Assembly: GCA_037367405.1 (NCBI GenBank)
Contig: JAZKJV010005552.1
Coordinates: 310,001 to 374,000, forward strand
Direction: 5' to 3'
Origin: Ottelia alismoides
Taxonomy: Eukaryota; Streptophyta; Magnoliopsida; Alismatales; Hydrocharitaceae
DNA: 64,000 nt
Each line of letters opens with the position of its first letter. Positions within the stretch are counted from its first letter, which is position 1. Shown one piece after another: positions 45,277 to 57,330 of this stretch. The position numbers and the translations under genes were made by a program. The notes under the pieces are model-generated. The model saw only the letters and a list, made by a program, of their open reading frames with translations, did not search any database and was not told where the DNA came from.

Positions 45277-46130
45277 ATGAAGTCCTTGAACCCACTAAGT
45301 AGGCTTCTTGGGGTCAACAAGTTGACCGGTCCAAATTACTCGGATTGGATCAGTAATTTGGAGCTTGTTCTCTCGGCTGAGCGCATAAGTTATGTGCTCA
45401 CATAAGACAAGCATGAAAGCCCTAAATCGAAGGAATGACAAGTATGATGAAGATCATGTCTTGGCTAGATTTTATATCCTGGGTTCTCTCTCCAATGTTC
45501 TTCAGATGCAACATGTGGAGATGAGCACATGCCAAGAAATAATGCAGAATCTGAAAGATATGTTTTGTGATATTAACCGCACCCAGCGTTACAATATTAT
45601 GAAAGAACTCGTTCGCTGCAAGATGCAGGAAGGATCTTCGGTTCGAGAATATGTACTCAAAATGTTTGGGTACTTGTCTGAACTGGAGACTCTTGGGGCA
45701 AATATGGATGCAGACATGCAAGCTGATTTCACTATGCTATCTTTGCCCAAGTCTTTCAATAATTTTGTGGTTTCATTCCAAATTAACAAGTTGGACTTGT
45801 CGAACGCTGGACTTCTTACTGCATTAAAGTCTGCAGAAGATGTAATGAAGAAAGATGGTCCCATTGGCAGTGCAATGGTTGTACAGGTCGGAGGGAAGCG
45901 CAGTCGGAAGCAAGGTTCTCAGAAGGGCCCAGCCCAGAAGAGAAAGAAGAAGAGTCAAGGCATTGGCTCATCTTCCAATGCATCTACACTGATAGCATCG
46001 AAGAAATACGACATCTCCCACCACTGCAAAAAGTCGGGGCACTGGAGGCGTAACTGCCCGGAATACCTGAAGTCGACAGACAAAGGTAAAGCCCCAGCAG
46101 GTGTGAAATCTACTTTTATCATTGAAACTA
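45277..46130 (+). pseudogene. E4 gag
   Basis: Starts at ATG 45277 with NKLTGPNYSDWISNLELVLS, the copia gag N-terminus. A TAA at 45403 stops that frame, and the protein continues in the next frame (FYILGSLSNVLQMQH, MKELVRCKMQEGSSVREYVLKM cut short here). A basic region is followed by a CCHC knuckle near 46020-46060 in which the first Cys reads Ser (SHHCKKSGHWRRNC). Gag forms the particle and binds RNA. One stop, one frame change and a damaged knuckle make it inactive. Confidence 0.85.
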
Positions 46131-46225
46131 TCTTTCTCGTTGGACGAGAAGGAAGTTGGGTCGTAGATTCTGGTGCTTCTATGTATGCAATTTGTTGCAT
46201 TTGTTTCAGGAAACTAGGAATCTAG
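46131..46225 (+). pseudogene. E4 protease remnant
   Basis: GREGSWVVDSGAS carries the DSGA active site of copia protease, immediately after gag. The frame ends at 46225 and the protein goes on in another frame from about 46210 (NLEEGEIVIQMGSDASVA). Confidence 0.75.
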
Positions 46226-47208
46226 AGGAAGGGGAGATAGTCATCCAGATGGGATCTGATGCAAGTGTTGCAACAGTCGCTGTTGGGACCTGTCGACTAT
46301 CATTATCTAGTGGTAGAGTCTTAATACTTAAAGAGTGTCTTTATGTACCCGAAGTCAGAAGGAATTTGATATCTGTATCTAAACTTGTTAGAAGCGGATA
46401 TTTATTCTTTTTCTGTAATAAATTAGTCATAAATCATTACGATAAATATATTACGGATGGTATTTTGACTTCTGGTGAACTCTATGAATTGTGCATTGAT
46501 AAATGTATCATGAATGTTATAGCCACTGATAAAAACCCTAAAAGAGCCAGGGAGGCTATAAATCTTTTGAATGAGAGTTGGCATCAAAGGCTTGGTCATT
46601 TATCTGTTGATAGGATCAATAGATTGATAAAGGATGGACCTTTGGATTTTCTACAGGTTCAACCTTTGCCTACCTGCAAACATTGCATTCAGGGTAAAAT
46701 GACTAGGACGCCTTTCCGTAACAAGGTTACAAGATACGAAGGTATTATTGACCTAATACATACCGATGTATGTCATCCCTTCAGTCCCACGACTCGAAAT
46801 GGATATCGATATTATTTGATGTTTATTGATGACCATTCGCGATACGGGTTTGTCTTCCTATTGCATCATAAATCTGAAACCTTTGAAAAGTTCAAAGAGT
46901 TCAAGGCTTTGGTTGAGAACCAAACCGATATGAAGATTAAACGGATTCGATCTGATTGAGGTGGCGAGTACCTCTCAGATGAACTCAAGGAATATCTTAA
47001 AGAGAATGGAATTGTCTCCAATCTCACTCCTCCTGGAACTCCCCAACTTAATGGTGTTGCTGAAAGACGCAACAGGACCATCATGGACATGGTTAGTTGA
47101 ATGATGAGCAAAGCACATTTACCTCTTAGTTTCCGGGGATATGCAGTAGATACTACAATATATATTCTGAATAAGATTCCTAGAAAATCTGTACCTAAGA
47201 CTCCTCAT
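46210..47208 (+). pseudogene. E4 protease end and integrase, truncated
   Basis: The protease end is followed by the pre-integrase zinc motif (SWHQRLGHLS..CKHCIQGK), then the core with LIHTDVCHPF (first Asp near 46765), YYLMFIDDHSRYGFVF (second Asp) and NGVAERRNRT (Glu). Stops at 46957 (TGA, where the family has CGA Arg) and 47098 (TGA). Near 47208 the sequence jumps from the KSVPKTPH segment straight to the acidic linker before RT: the integrase C-terminal part is deleted. Confidence 0.85.
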
Positions 47209-48300
47209 TAAAGGTCAAGACAAAAATGAAGTAGAGGAACTCATTGAATTCCTTGAGGATTCTGAGTTTCCTAGACCAAAAACTGAAGAGATAAATAAAG
47301 ATGAAACACCCATACTTCTTTGAAGGAGTTTGAGGGTGGTTGCACCACCTGAAAGGTATGGATTCCATGTGTCAAGTGATACTGACATTGATCCTACTTC
47401 ATTTGATGCACTCGCGGATCATGACGTGGATAGATAGATGCTAGCAATGAAGTCAGAGATTGACTCCGTGCATAAGAATGGTGTATGGACCCTAGAGGAT
47501 CCACCTAAAGGGGTAAAACCCATTGGGTGTAAATGGATCTTCAAGAGGAAAAGGGGACATAATGGGAAAGTAGAGACTTTCAAGGCACAACTCATAGCCA
47601 AGGGTTACACACAGAGAGAAGGCATCGACTACGTTGAGATATTCTCTCTTGTGGCTATGCTTAAATCCATTAGGACATTGCTAGCTATAGTTGCATATCT
47701 TGACTACGACATCTAGCAGATGGACGTCAAGAGGTCTTTCCTCAATGGATACCTCGAGGAGGATATCTACATGGAGCAGCCCCAGGGCTTCATAACTGAG
47801 GACGTCAAAGTACGCAAGCTGAAGAAATCCATCTATGGGATCAAGCAAACTTCTCGTAGCTGGAACATCAGATTTGACGAAACCGTAAAGAGTTATGATT
47901 TTGTGCAAAATCCTTATGGATCTTGTGTGTACAAAAGCTTGGTGGGAGCGCCATTGTATTCATCGTGCTCTACGTAGATGACATCCTTATCATTGGAAAT
48001 GATACAGGGATGATGACCAGTGTGAAGATTTGGCTATCTCATACCTTTGAGATGAAAGATCTTGGAGAAGCCTCTTACATCTTAGGCCTGAAGTTGTTCA
48101 GAAACCGAGAAAAGAGGATTTTGGGATTGTCACAACATGGATACATTAAGAATATTCTTGAACGATTCCATATGCATAGTTCCAAGAAAGGATTCCTACC
48201 CTTAAGACATGGTATCCACCTGTTTAAAGGGATGGCTCCTCAAACTATTGAGGAAAAGAAAGCCATCGATGGATGTCCTTATGCATCAGCTGTAGGAAGC
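47209..48300 (+). pseudogene. E4 reverse transcriptase
   Basis: After the acidic linker (47209-47437), RT starts with KNGVWTLEDPPKGVKPIGCKW, then FKAQLIAKGYTQREGIDY. TAG at 47714 replaces the Trp before QMDVK. LNGYLEEDIYMEQPQGF follows, then a frame change near 47925, then the catalytic YVDD at 47971-47982 and MKDLGEASYILGLKL. RT copies the RNA into cDNA. One stop and one frameshift disable it. Confidence 0.9.
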
Positions 48301-48954
48301 TTTATATATGCCATGACGTGTACGAGGCCAGATATCTGCCATGCAGCGGGAGTGGTAAGTCGTTACCAATCCTGCTATGGAGAGCGACACTGGAATGAGG
48401 TAAAGAACATATTCAAATATCTAGGAAGGGAGCAAGATTACATCTTGGTCTATGGAGATGGTGATCTCCAAGTCTTGGGATATACAGATTCTGACTTCCA
48501 ATCGGATATTGATGATCGAAAGTCGACATCAGGGTTTGTATTCCTTTTGAATGGTGGTGTTGTGAGCTAGAGAAGCAAGAAGCAGGACATTACTGCAGAT
48601 TCAACAACAAAAGCCAAGTACATTGTCGCATCGGATGCTGCAAAGGAGGCGGTGTGGTAGCGCAAGTTCATCCTGGAGCTTGGCGTAGTTTCCTCTGATA
48701 CTCCCATCCCGCTACTCTACGATAACACGGGAGCCATTGCCCAGGCAAAGGACCCCAGATGGCATCAGAAGAGCAAGCATGTGGAAAGGAAATACAACAT
48801 CATTCAGGAGATTCAAAAGCGTGGTGACATCATCATCACCAAGGTGGCCTCTGCCGACAACGTTGCTGATCAACTTACCAAACGTCTGACACAGAAGGTT
48901 TTCGACCAGCATGTAATGAGTATGGGTTTAAGGACTGTTCCTGAATGGTTCTAA
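48301..48954 (+). pseudogene. E4 RNase H
   Basis: Begins after SAVGSFIYAMTCTRPDIC. It contains GYTDSDFQSDIDDRKSTSGF, then TAG at 48568 (Trp expected), TAG at 48658, and ends ADNVADQLTKRL..GLRTVPEWF with TAA at 48952. These are the usual copia RNase H landmarks up to the normal C-terminus. Confidence 0.85.
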
Positions 48955-48969
48955 GGGCTACTGGGAGAT
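48953..48969 (+). promoter_or_regulatory. E4 polypurine tract
   Basis: aagggctactgggagat directly before the 3' LTR TGTTAGC and overlapping the pol stop codon. Confidence 0.75.
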
Positions 48970-51483
48970 TGTTAGCAATGTGAGCCCGGGGCGAACCATT
49001 CTTACAATAAATGTTATTGTAATAAATGATTTATCAATAAAAGTTATTGATTATTTTTCACTCCCTTTCTGAGATTGAATGAATGAATGCACTATAACGT
49101 CCCTCTGTACAATAAGGGTTATGTACCATGACCAACTTGATGATCATACAGTTGTTGATTCATTGATTGAATCATAGAGGCTGATGCTTGGATGAATATC
49201 TAAGGAGTTAGATAGAGGACTCATCAAGCATCATCAAATGATTGTTAAGTGATGATCTCCAGCCTGAGTAGGAGATGGCAATCCTTTCTCATCTGGTTTA
49301 TATCTGACTGACCTCTTGATGCAGGTCCTCTACATGGGAATAGTGATTCGTAGGTGTCAGATTAGTTGAGTCAATGGGTTGACTTAACGAGATTGAGATA
49401 ACCAAAGACCTATGTTGAATGTTGTCACAGCATAGGCATGCATCCTCTGACAGAGATAGATGTGTTGCTATATATCTGAGTGTGTACATTTGGCAAACCA
49501 ATAGGTTGATGACATAGCCAAGGTCTATACACCGACGAGCTGGTGTGCATGTAAGGACATATGAGTAACACGATCTCTCAAAGGGATCATACAGGTTCAC
49601 TTGTGAACCGGAAGGCATGAGCTCACTCATGAGGTATTGGGACTGGTCAAATTCCATGCATGGCCGTCATGCTTTGGAAGCATGACATGAATTCGAAGGT
49701 AAGATATATGCTTTGGGAAAGCATATGATCTATAACAATTCCCAATGACCAAGATTGAGAAACTCAATGATCAAACCCTGAAGATGACAGTGTAAAAGTG
49801 ATCTATATCTTCAGGATGATCATAGGTCTTCCAGTATGCAGGATGTACAGGTATTGGGAATGCCTGAGGGTAATGTGATCGTAAACGATTGTATAACCAT
49901 GACGCTTCCATTCCGAGGGAGTGATGAAATTGGTTTGGATTTTAGTGACTCCTCTCAATAGAGGAGTCACCTTCCTGCATTAAACATTGATCTGAATGAG
50001 ATTCAGATGCAATGAGAAGATTAGGTCTACGATCTTGATCTGATAAGGCATCTGTAGGAGGTCCATGAGATCCAGATTTGAGATGTGATCCCAACATCTA
50101 AGTCACTATACGTGGAACAAAACAATCGCCATGTCCTTATCTCCAAGTATATGCGGAGAAATCACATTATTCTTAAAAGGGTTCAAGAATAATTCCATAG
50201 ATCAAAGCATTAATGAATTGATGATTAAATGTAATTTAATCATCTTGATGTGTGTGGAAATCATCCAATATAATTAAATGTGATTTAATTATTGTAGATA
50301 AGAATAATGTGGATAGAAATATCCAATTATTCATAATATATTATAAATGTAATTTATAATGTATTAGAGAGATCTAATTATAATTTATATTTGTTGATTA
50401 ATTATCAATGTGTATTGGATACACATTGTTTATTTAATTGAAAATGTAAAATATATTTTGTTTTGGGTTGTGAATGTGATTCACAAATTTCCAATGTTAA
50501 GATTGTAATATTCTCAAAACTAATTATGAATTATTTTTGAAGAACAAATCACAACAAAAGTTGTTGGAAATAATAATAGAGATTTCCATGGAGATTTGCA
50601 ATCTCATGAGATTTCATGAGATTACCTCCACATGGAAACATGTGGACGACTACCAAGTCCTATATGGAATTGGTGGCCATCCACCACATTGACATGGGAG
50701 ATGTAATCTCCATGTTGATTGTCTCCTTATTTGGTTGATCTAATTTAGGATTGAATTGTGTTTGATTTATCCAATATATTTGATATAAATTAAATCATAA
50801 ATTGTTAGCTTTTACAACAACAATCTTGACCATTGGATTAAACATAAATCAATCTCATCCATTGATTTATGTATCCCATGGATTGAGATCCATGGATCCC
50901 AAAACCCTATAAATAGAGAGGCATACCATGCTCTCTAATGCCATGCTATTGAAAGCACATCTCTCTCTCTTTTCTCTCATACGTCAACTCTCTCTCTCTC
51001 CCTCCCCTTGGTGGTCGTCCACCAAACCCTAGAGGAGAAAGTCGTCGATGCCTTCACCATCGTGTCGCCACTTCGACGTTCTTCGGTTCTCCGTCTTCTT
51101 GGAGTTCTACGCTCATGAAGAATACGTTCGATCTCGTGCGAAGAGATCAGGTGTTCACCGTGCTTGGATCATCTTGTTGGATTACGAGGATCACGCGGTT
51201 CATCCCCGCGCTTGCAAGCGTCTTCTCCGATGATCGAACTTGAGACAGGAGGTCTCTTTTCATAGAGACTCGATCAACCACGCGTCAAGAGGTATTCCTT
51301 TATACTTGTTGTTGTTCTAGATGAAATGATCCGAGAATCGTTCTTGGATCATGTGGTTTCATTGCATGAAAATTTTTTAAATTCAGCTGCATAGAACAAC
51401 TAGTATGACTAGTCGTTCTACGTTGTATTCGATATAACGATCACGCTTCCGTGATGCGCTTGAGGATAATACCATATCCTTCA
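48970..51483 (+). mobile_element. E4 3' LTR
   Basis: 2514 bp, TGTTAGC..ccttca, collinear with 41034-43543. TATA box at 50908-50915. Confidence 0.9.
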
Positions 51484-53299
51484 AATAGAGTCTCGTCTAA
51501 GCCATCCATGGGTTGCCATATCAAGGTCAAACAAGAAGATCGAGAATGGATGAATGATACGGAGGTCAACGAGAAATGAAAGGAGTGCAAAATAGTATAA
51601 CGGCTTAAAATGAGCAGGGTCAAGTGGGAATAAAGGAAGATAAAATTACGAGAAAATTTTGACAAGTGTCCGGGACTTGATCTTTGACCTTAATCCAATC
51701 AAAAAAATACCTGACAAGTTGTGGAATCACCAACTCAACTAAGTAAGCCATAAGAGTTGGCTATTTTTATCTTTTATCTTTTATGGTTGTATTGCAATGA
51801 AATCTTTAACAAGTCCTTATGATCGTTATCTTTATAGGAGTGTGTGTATTGCTAGGAAAGTATGGCATACTTCTTCCACCTCCTTTGTAACATATGATCT
51901 GCACACTTTAAGGTCTTTGATCTTGTGCCTGAGTGGGAACTCAGCTAAAAAAATAGAGAGATTACCAATAGTCGAAACTAATGCTTCCCTCACAAGTGAC
52001 GTACTTGGTTGTAGGACAATGACACAAACAACCCTGTAAAGGTGTGTCATATGCTCAATACTTCGGACCAAGTAGTATGCTCTACACAAGGTGGGAACAC
52101 CTTTGTCTATAAGGCCTTGCTCACCCACGTACGATAGAAGTGCCAATACTTTGCCAACCCAAGTGATAATCAAGGCTGCCACAGATCGGGTTTTTGGCTC
52201 TAATCCTTTGGGAGTCACACCTCACTCGGTATGAAATGTACCTCAAAGCAAGTAGGGCTTTATGAACCCAAAACAAGGGTGTCTATTACATTTTTTATAA
52301 AGGTCAAAGTTTTATTAGTAGACTCCTTATTTTTAATTTTTAAATTTTCACCTTTTTGAGCATTTTTCAAAATAAACTGCCTAACGATTTTTTTACCTTT
52401 TCTTTTTGTTACTAAATGTGATATAAAATAGATGGATAAGGAGGAAAAGAAATGCAAGTGGAGACTAGAGTGGAAATCTCACTCTTGCATCAAATGATGC
52501 GTGCAAAGTAATAATACTCACAATGCTTCCCAACGCTCTCCATGCAGGAAGCAAAACTGACAAGAATTGCTATTATCGTGAAGAACCAACTACAAACTAC
52601 ACAAAAAATGGATCCAAGTTCCTGGTCTTGGAGACTCCTCAATGCCCCCCACAATGGGTCTTGCAAGCATTGTGGAGTCTCTCACAACTCGCGGTTCCAA
52701 ATTTAAGAAATTTGCAATTAGTTATTTGACTAAGTCCAAGCAAAAGAGACTATAGGTGCATGCTTTGTAGGGCTTTGGACCTAGATACCGAGTCAAGAAA
52801 ATCTAGATCTAGGGGATCAAACACATAAAACAAATGAAAAATAAAGGCAAAAAGCTCAAATCATGAGAAACAAAATAAAAGAAATTGATGAAAACACGAA
52901 AACTGTGACGAGGCCCCCATGTGAACAAACATTGGGTCAATGGACCTCGTTAATGTGGCAATGTCCAAGTCCAAATTATTTTAAATAATATTACAAAAAT
53001 AAAATGAAAGACACTCTCTCATAAAAGAAAACAAGAAACTAACTGTATCGGCTCTGCTCTTTCTCCCTTTTCTCCTCTCCCCTTCTCTCTCTTGGACATC
53101 TCACAAGTAGAAGAGCCCACCTCCTCGTAGCTTGGGGGTGTCCACCTCCTAAGAGACAGTCATTGCCATGCGGTCCCTTGCAAGAAAGTCAAACAATGAA
53201 ATATAGGTCAGGATAGATCAAACAATTATCAAAAATAAAGAGCAAAAATAAAAGAGAAATAATGTACACAGATATACATGAAATGCAACGATATCCATT
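51484..53299 (-). other. E3 leader, distal part
   Basis: Continues the E3 leader from 41033 across E4. It runs to the PBS at 53300. Purine/pyrimidine-rich with short palindromes. One longer frame (51832-52218) is listed separately. No other coding signal. Confidence 0.6.
51832..52218 (-). CDS. Unrecognised ORF in E3 leader
   Basis: 128 codons from ATG on -, longer than expected by chance in this AT-rich part. It has a hydrophobic middle (VLALLSYVGEQGLIDKG..) and no family motif I recognise. It lies between PBS and gag, where some plant gypsy elements carry extra reading frames. It may also be chance or a captured fragment. No function is assigned. Confidence 0.25.
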   Translation of the reverse strand: MTPKGLEPKTRSVAALIITWVGKVLALLSYVGEQGLIDKGVPTLCRAYYLVRSIEHMTHLYRVVCVIVLQPSTSLVREALVSTIGNLSIFLAEFPLRHKIKDLKVCRSYVTKEVEEVCHTFLAIHTLL

Positions 53300-53319
53300 G
53301 ATCCCCGACAATAGTGCCA
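53300..53319 (-). promoter_or_regulatory. E3 primer-binding site
   Basis: On -, TGGCACTATTGTCGGGGATC. It matches the Athila tRNA-Asp-type PBS (TGGCGCCGTTGCCGGGGATT) at most positions and sits at the end of the 5' LTR. Confidence 0.75.
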
Positions 53320-53326
53320 TTTCAAA

Positions 53327-56300
53327 TGGCCTAAGATCGAAGGAGAGAGTCGTGTGCACTCACACCGCGAGCTACGCAGTCGCTGAAGTGAACTCTCTTA
53401 AGGATCCCAAGCTAACTTCAACAATCAACCCACAATAAAATAAATAAATTATTACAAGGCAGAGTATATGTAGAGAAAAATTTATTATAACCCCATAAAC
53501 AAGTGTGTATAGTAGACAAGCACGTAGGGGACGAACAAAGCAAACACGGGATGTAACGGGAATTATTTAAATGAATAAATATGCAAGTGTATACAAGTAT
53601 GCACAATGTCAATCAATGTTTTGTGGGTTTTTAGTAAAGTAAAATAAATTTTTTAATTATATTTTTTTATTTTACTATTCTTATTTTAATTCCTTTTAAT
53701 TAAATAATAGATAAATAATATATAAGAGTATATTATGTATATAAGCAATATATATAAAATTTAAGTAATAGTATAATATATATAATAAATGAAAAAAATA
53801 GAAAATAACCTAAAGAACAATCGTTTTTTATTTTTTAAAGTTTTTTTTAAAATATAACTAAGCTATTTATAATATTCAATATTAATGTAAATGATATATA
53901 ATAGTATATAAGAAATGTAGAGTATAATATTTATAATTATAAATAAATATAGTCAAAAAGGTCCAAATAAAATATTTTTAGCTTTTTCAAATACTTTTTG
54001 TTTTTATTTTTTTGGAGCAAATTTTGCAATTTTTAAGTATTTTAAAAATTAGAAATAAAGCAAAACATGAACTGCTTAAATAGGTAGAATTGACTTGAGA
54101 ATTAAAAATAGGAAATGGGCTCACAATTACCCAATGTCAATTTTAATACAGAGATAAAAATAAGATAGAAACTATTATTTTTGGGTTTTTAGAAAATATT
54201 TTGCAATTTTAGGGCTAGCAACGGTTGCTAATTTTAAGAGTTTCTTTTGAGTTTTTTTGTGATTTTGGTTTGGAGTTTTAAAATAAGATAATAAACTGTA
54301 GGGAATTTTTTCGAATTTTCCGAAAAGGTTTAATAAATGTTTTGTATTTTCAAGTTAAATAGGGAATAAAATATCTATTTTTATTTATAATAAATACTAA
54401 ATGCATGTAAAATGGTAAATAAAATTTCTATGTGAACAAGCAGCTAATCATGCACATACATTTATTTTTGCACAATTTTTAGAGAAAATGGGCTATTTTT
54501 AATAAAATGAATAACATAAATAAAAATAAATCAAGCTAACTGGGGTATGGTTGTAAATAAAATATATCTCAAGGGAACAGGTGCAAAATAACTAAAAACT
54601 TTGAATGGTAATTTGATTTAAATAGACTCAATATTAAAATATCACCTTGTGTGGGGGTCCACATGAGTTGATCTAGCATTGGACTGAAATGCAATATCAA
54701 ATAGTACTAAGGGCATATATGCAAAATATCCTAAAAGTTTTGTATGTACCTAAATAATTACAAGACCTTTAACAAATAACAAAAAACTAGAGGGAGGCCA
54801 TTATAAATTTTACCACTTAAAGTCTCTTGATACAACCGATGTAGATGATCCACGTGATTGATCAGAAGGTGACCCTCACGTACCCCTTCGAAGAGAATCA
54901 ACGGCCTAGATCTATCTGAGTCATGTTCTTGATCAGACTGCTTTGAAGGGGGTATGAAGAACTCTTGATGAACAACTATATGATGAGCTTTGATTCGATG
55001 TATCTACTGCCTCTGGCGACGGATCTTCCCTCTGACAGGCATACCAGCATGCAGGGCTTCCTCCACATGCAACAGTGTTCTCTGGTGACGAGGAAGATCG
55101 TGGAGCTCTAGTGACTCCAAGATACCTAGAGCTGCTCCATGTATTTGTTGAGGTTCCAGATGGGTTTCCACATGCCAAACCTACACAAAAATGCTCCTGG
55201 GCTTGAGGATTAATCCTCGACCCAAAAATGAAGCAGAGACTCAAGCAGAGTGAGATGATGGGGCTCCGATGAGTGGCGAGGGAAGGAGCTTCGACTCCCA
55301 GATCCACAATGAATATAGAGTGGGTTGGATGTGTAATGGATGGATAAGGTGAAGGAAAAGATAACGAGATGATAATTAAGTCGGATAAACTATCGAATCA
55401 CAAAGAATCAGCCTGGAGCTCAAGCTCCAAGCAAATTGGGTGTTTTTTATGTTAAGGATAAAGATGAAATAAACCTAAAACAAAGATGAAGAAATTGAAA
55501 TAGAATATAAAGTAAGCATAGGAACGAAGAATGGGACCTTGACTTGGCTTAACAGCTAAGGAAGATAAACCTCCAGCGGTATACTCCAGTGATAGCTTGG
55601 ATCACCTCCTCCTCGAGTCCTCCTCGCTGCAAATCCATCCAACCTCTTACTGTCACCAAGGGAAAGAACACTCCAGGGATCTAAGGGGCCAAAACTTGGA
55701 AAAGAGGGATCAAAAAGTGAGGTAGAGCTAGAGGAGCAAACATATAGGCTGAACAAGTGGGGGATTTGTGAGGTAGATGCTCATCGAGTCGATGAAGATC
55801 AGCCAAATCTTTAATGTTTGTGGGAACTAGGGATGTTCAATCTCCAGAAATCAGGCAGCATGCCAAAACAAATGATGATGGTTTTTAATGGAAAATGGGT
55901 CGAAGAAATAGGTCTGGCAATCCTACGCTTGAGGAAGAGAGAAGGGGGTGTTGACCCAGGTCAACCCGGGGAGCGTTCTGGTTGGTCCATGTGGACCAAG
56001 CAGAAAATTCCTTGGAGGAAAAGATTAGTAAAATTAGAAAGAAATAATAAATGAATTATTTAATTTTTTATTAAAACATGAATAATGTTTTTACTTTACT
56101 GTAGTATTTTATACATATTTTTATTTATTTTTATGAGGCTTTTTATTTCAAGTTAATATTTACTTGTAAGAATATAAATGTAAATACCTATATTTGGGTA
56201 TTTTTATTTTATTTTGTAATATATATTTTATGATTTTATACATATATTTTATATGTTTTTATTTTTTAATACATATTTAGATAATTTTATCATTTTTTCT

Positions 56301-57020
56301 GAGTTTATGTGTATATTTAATTAATTATGTACAAATACACTATAGGTAATAGAAGTATTTTTTTACCTACCTATTTAAATGTGTATTTAATTTGATTTTA
56401 TTTTATTGATTTTATTATATTGTAATTATTTACATATATTTTAAATAATATTTACAATTTTAAAAAATAAAAGAATTTCAAAAATACTGAGAATAAATAT
56501 ACTGAATAAAATATACATGTATATTACACAATAGGAGCCCAAAACCTAAATTTTGCATATTAACTCCAAATTAAATGAAAACACCTTCATTAAATATCTT
56601 ATTAAAAATTTTATATGATTAAAGGTGATTTTTGTCCATTTTAATATAGTATTGAGAAGATACGGTACGTGAAGTTTTTATTTTGACTTTTTATTTTGAG
56701 TGTCTCGATCTCCTTCTACTTCTACTTCTATTATTCATCTGCCCCATCTCCTTCTACTTTATTCCTTAACAATCAAGGCATCATGATGACTGGGACTCGA
56801 GATATAGGGTCACTCAACACCTATGGTGTCTCATTCTTTTTCTTTTCTTCCTTTATTCTTTTATTTTGGACTTAAATAAAAAAAATATATAGGATTTTAT
56901 ACAGTATTTTGTATAATTTATCAGGTATTTATATTGATTAATTAATAATATATACATGCATTTAGCTAGGAATTTGAGATCAAAATGAAGGAATGAAGGT
57001 GATGAAATGGAGATTCATTA
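53327..57020 (-). mobile_element. E3 5' LTR
   Basis: On - it starts TAATGAATCTCC..TTCATCACC (57020; TG changed to TA). AT-rich U3, GC-rich block (55990-54840), AT-rich U5. It ends near 53327 (GGCCA), seven bases before the PBS. The first 250 bases match 15826-16080, and the body matches 15271-14040. The frames at 54933-55307 and 55556-55756 fall in the GC-rich block. Confidence 0.75.
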
Positions 57021-57025
57021 GTCCT

Positions 57026-57330
57026 TCTTTCCCAATGTATAGATATGATGTGTCCACTATTAGAAAGGCTTGGTGTCGACTAGGTCAGAAAAGGAATAGT
57101 AGGCGATGACCTAGGTGTCCATTCCAAAGTAGGAGGACACCAAAAATCCAAACTTAAAATTTCGTAATTTTGTCCAAATGATCGATCATTCCCTTAGCAT
57201 GATCGATCAGGGGTGGTTGATCATTGCTAACTGATGATCGATCATAGGTGATCGATCAACATTCTTCAAAGGATCGATCACATGTGCTCTAAATGAGTGT
57301 CTTTCTACAAATAATATATTCAACACATAT
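57026..57330 (-). mobile_element. Sirevirus-like LTR front, cut by E3
   Basis: Directly downstream (on -) of the pol C-terminus at 57331, starting TGTTGAATATATT near 57325. It contains six or so gatcgatca-type words (57178-57292), like the LTR at 11197-12191. The E3 LTR starts at 57020 next to gtcct. The rest of this LTR was not found. Confidence 0.5.

Larger units (their letters stand above)
41034..51483 (+). mobile_element. E4: full-length copia element with 2.5-kb LTRs
   Basis: 5' LTR 41034-43543, PBS 43546-43557, leader, decayed gag-pol 45277-48954, PPT 48953-48969 and 3' LTR 48970-51483. Flanks aacag (41029-41033) and aatag (51484-51488) differ at one base and are likely a target duplication. 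Domain order protease-integrase-RT-RNase H defines Ty1/copia. It is inserted in the E3 leader, opposite to E3. The LTRs differ by 8 bases in the first 190 or so compared, so it is younger than E3 but not recent. Confidence 0.9.
14040..57020 (-). mobile_element. E3: Athila gypsy element, split by E2 and E4
   Basis: A decayed Athila-lineage element on -. In its own order it has a 5' LTR (57020 to 53327), PBS (53319-53300), leader (53299-51484 and 41033-40735, split by E4), gag (40734-39568), protease (about 38050-37689), RT with FMDD (36564-36553), RNase H, integrase (to 34371), four hairpins (34295-33931), a 3' untranslated region (33930-32434, split by E2, rest at 15423-15825, now inverted) and a 3' LTR (front at 15826-16130, inverted; body about 15270-14040). 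Assignment rests on the domain order PR-RT-RH-INT, FMDD, and a tRNA-Asp-type PBS (TGGCAC..GTCGGGGA). The base after 57020 starts gtcct, a candidate target duplication; its partner was not found because the 3' LTR is truncated. Confidence 0.75.
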
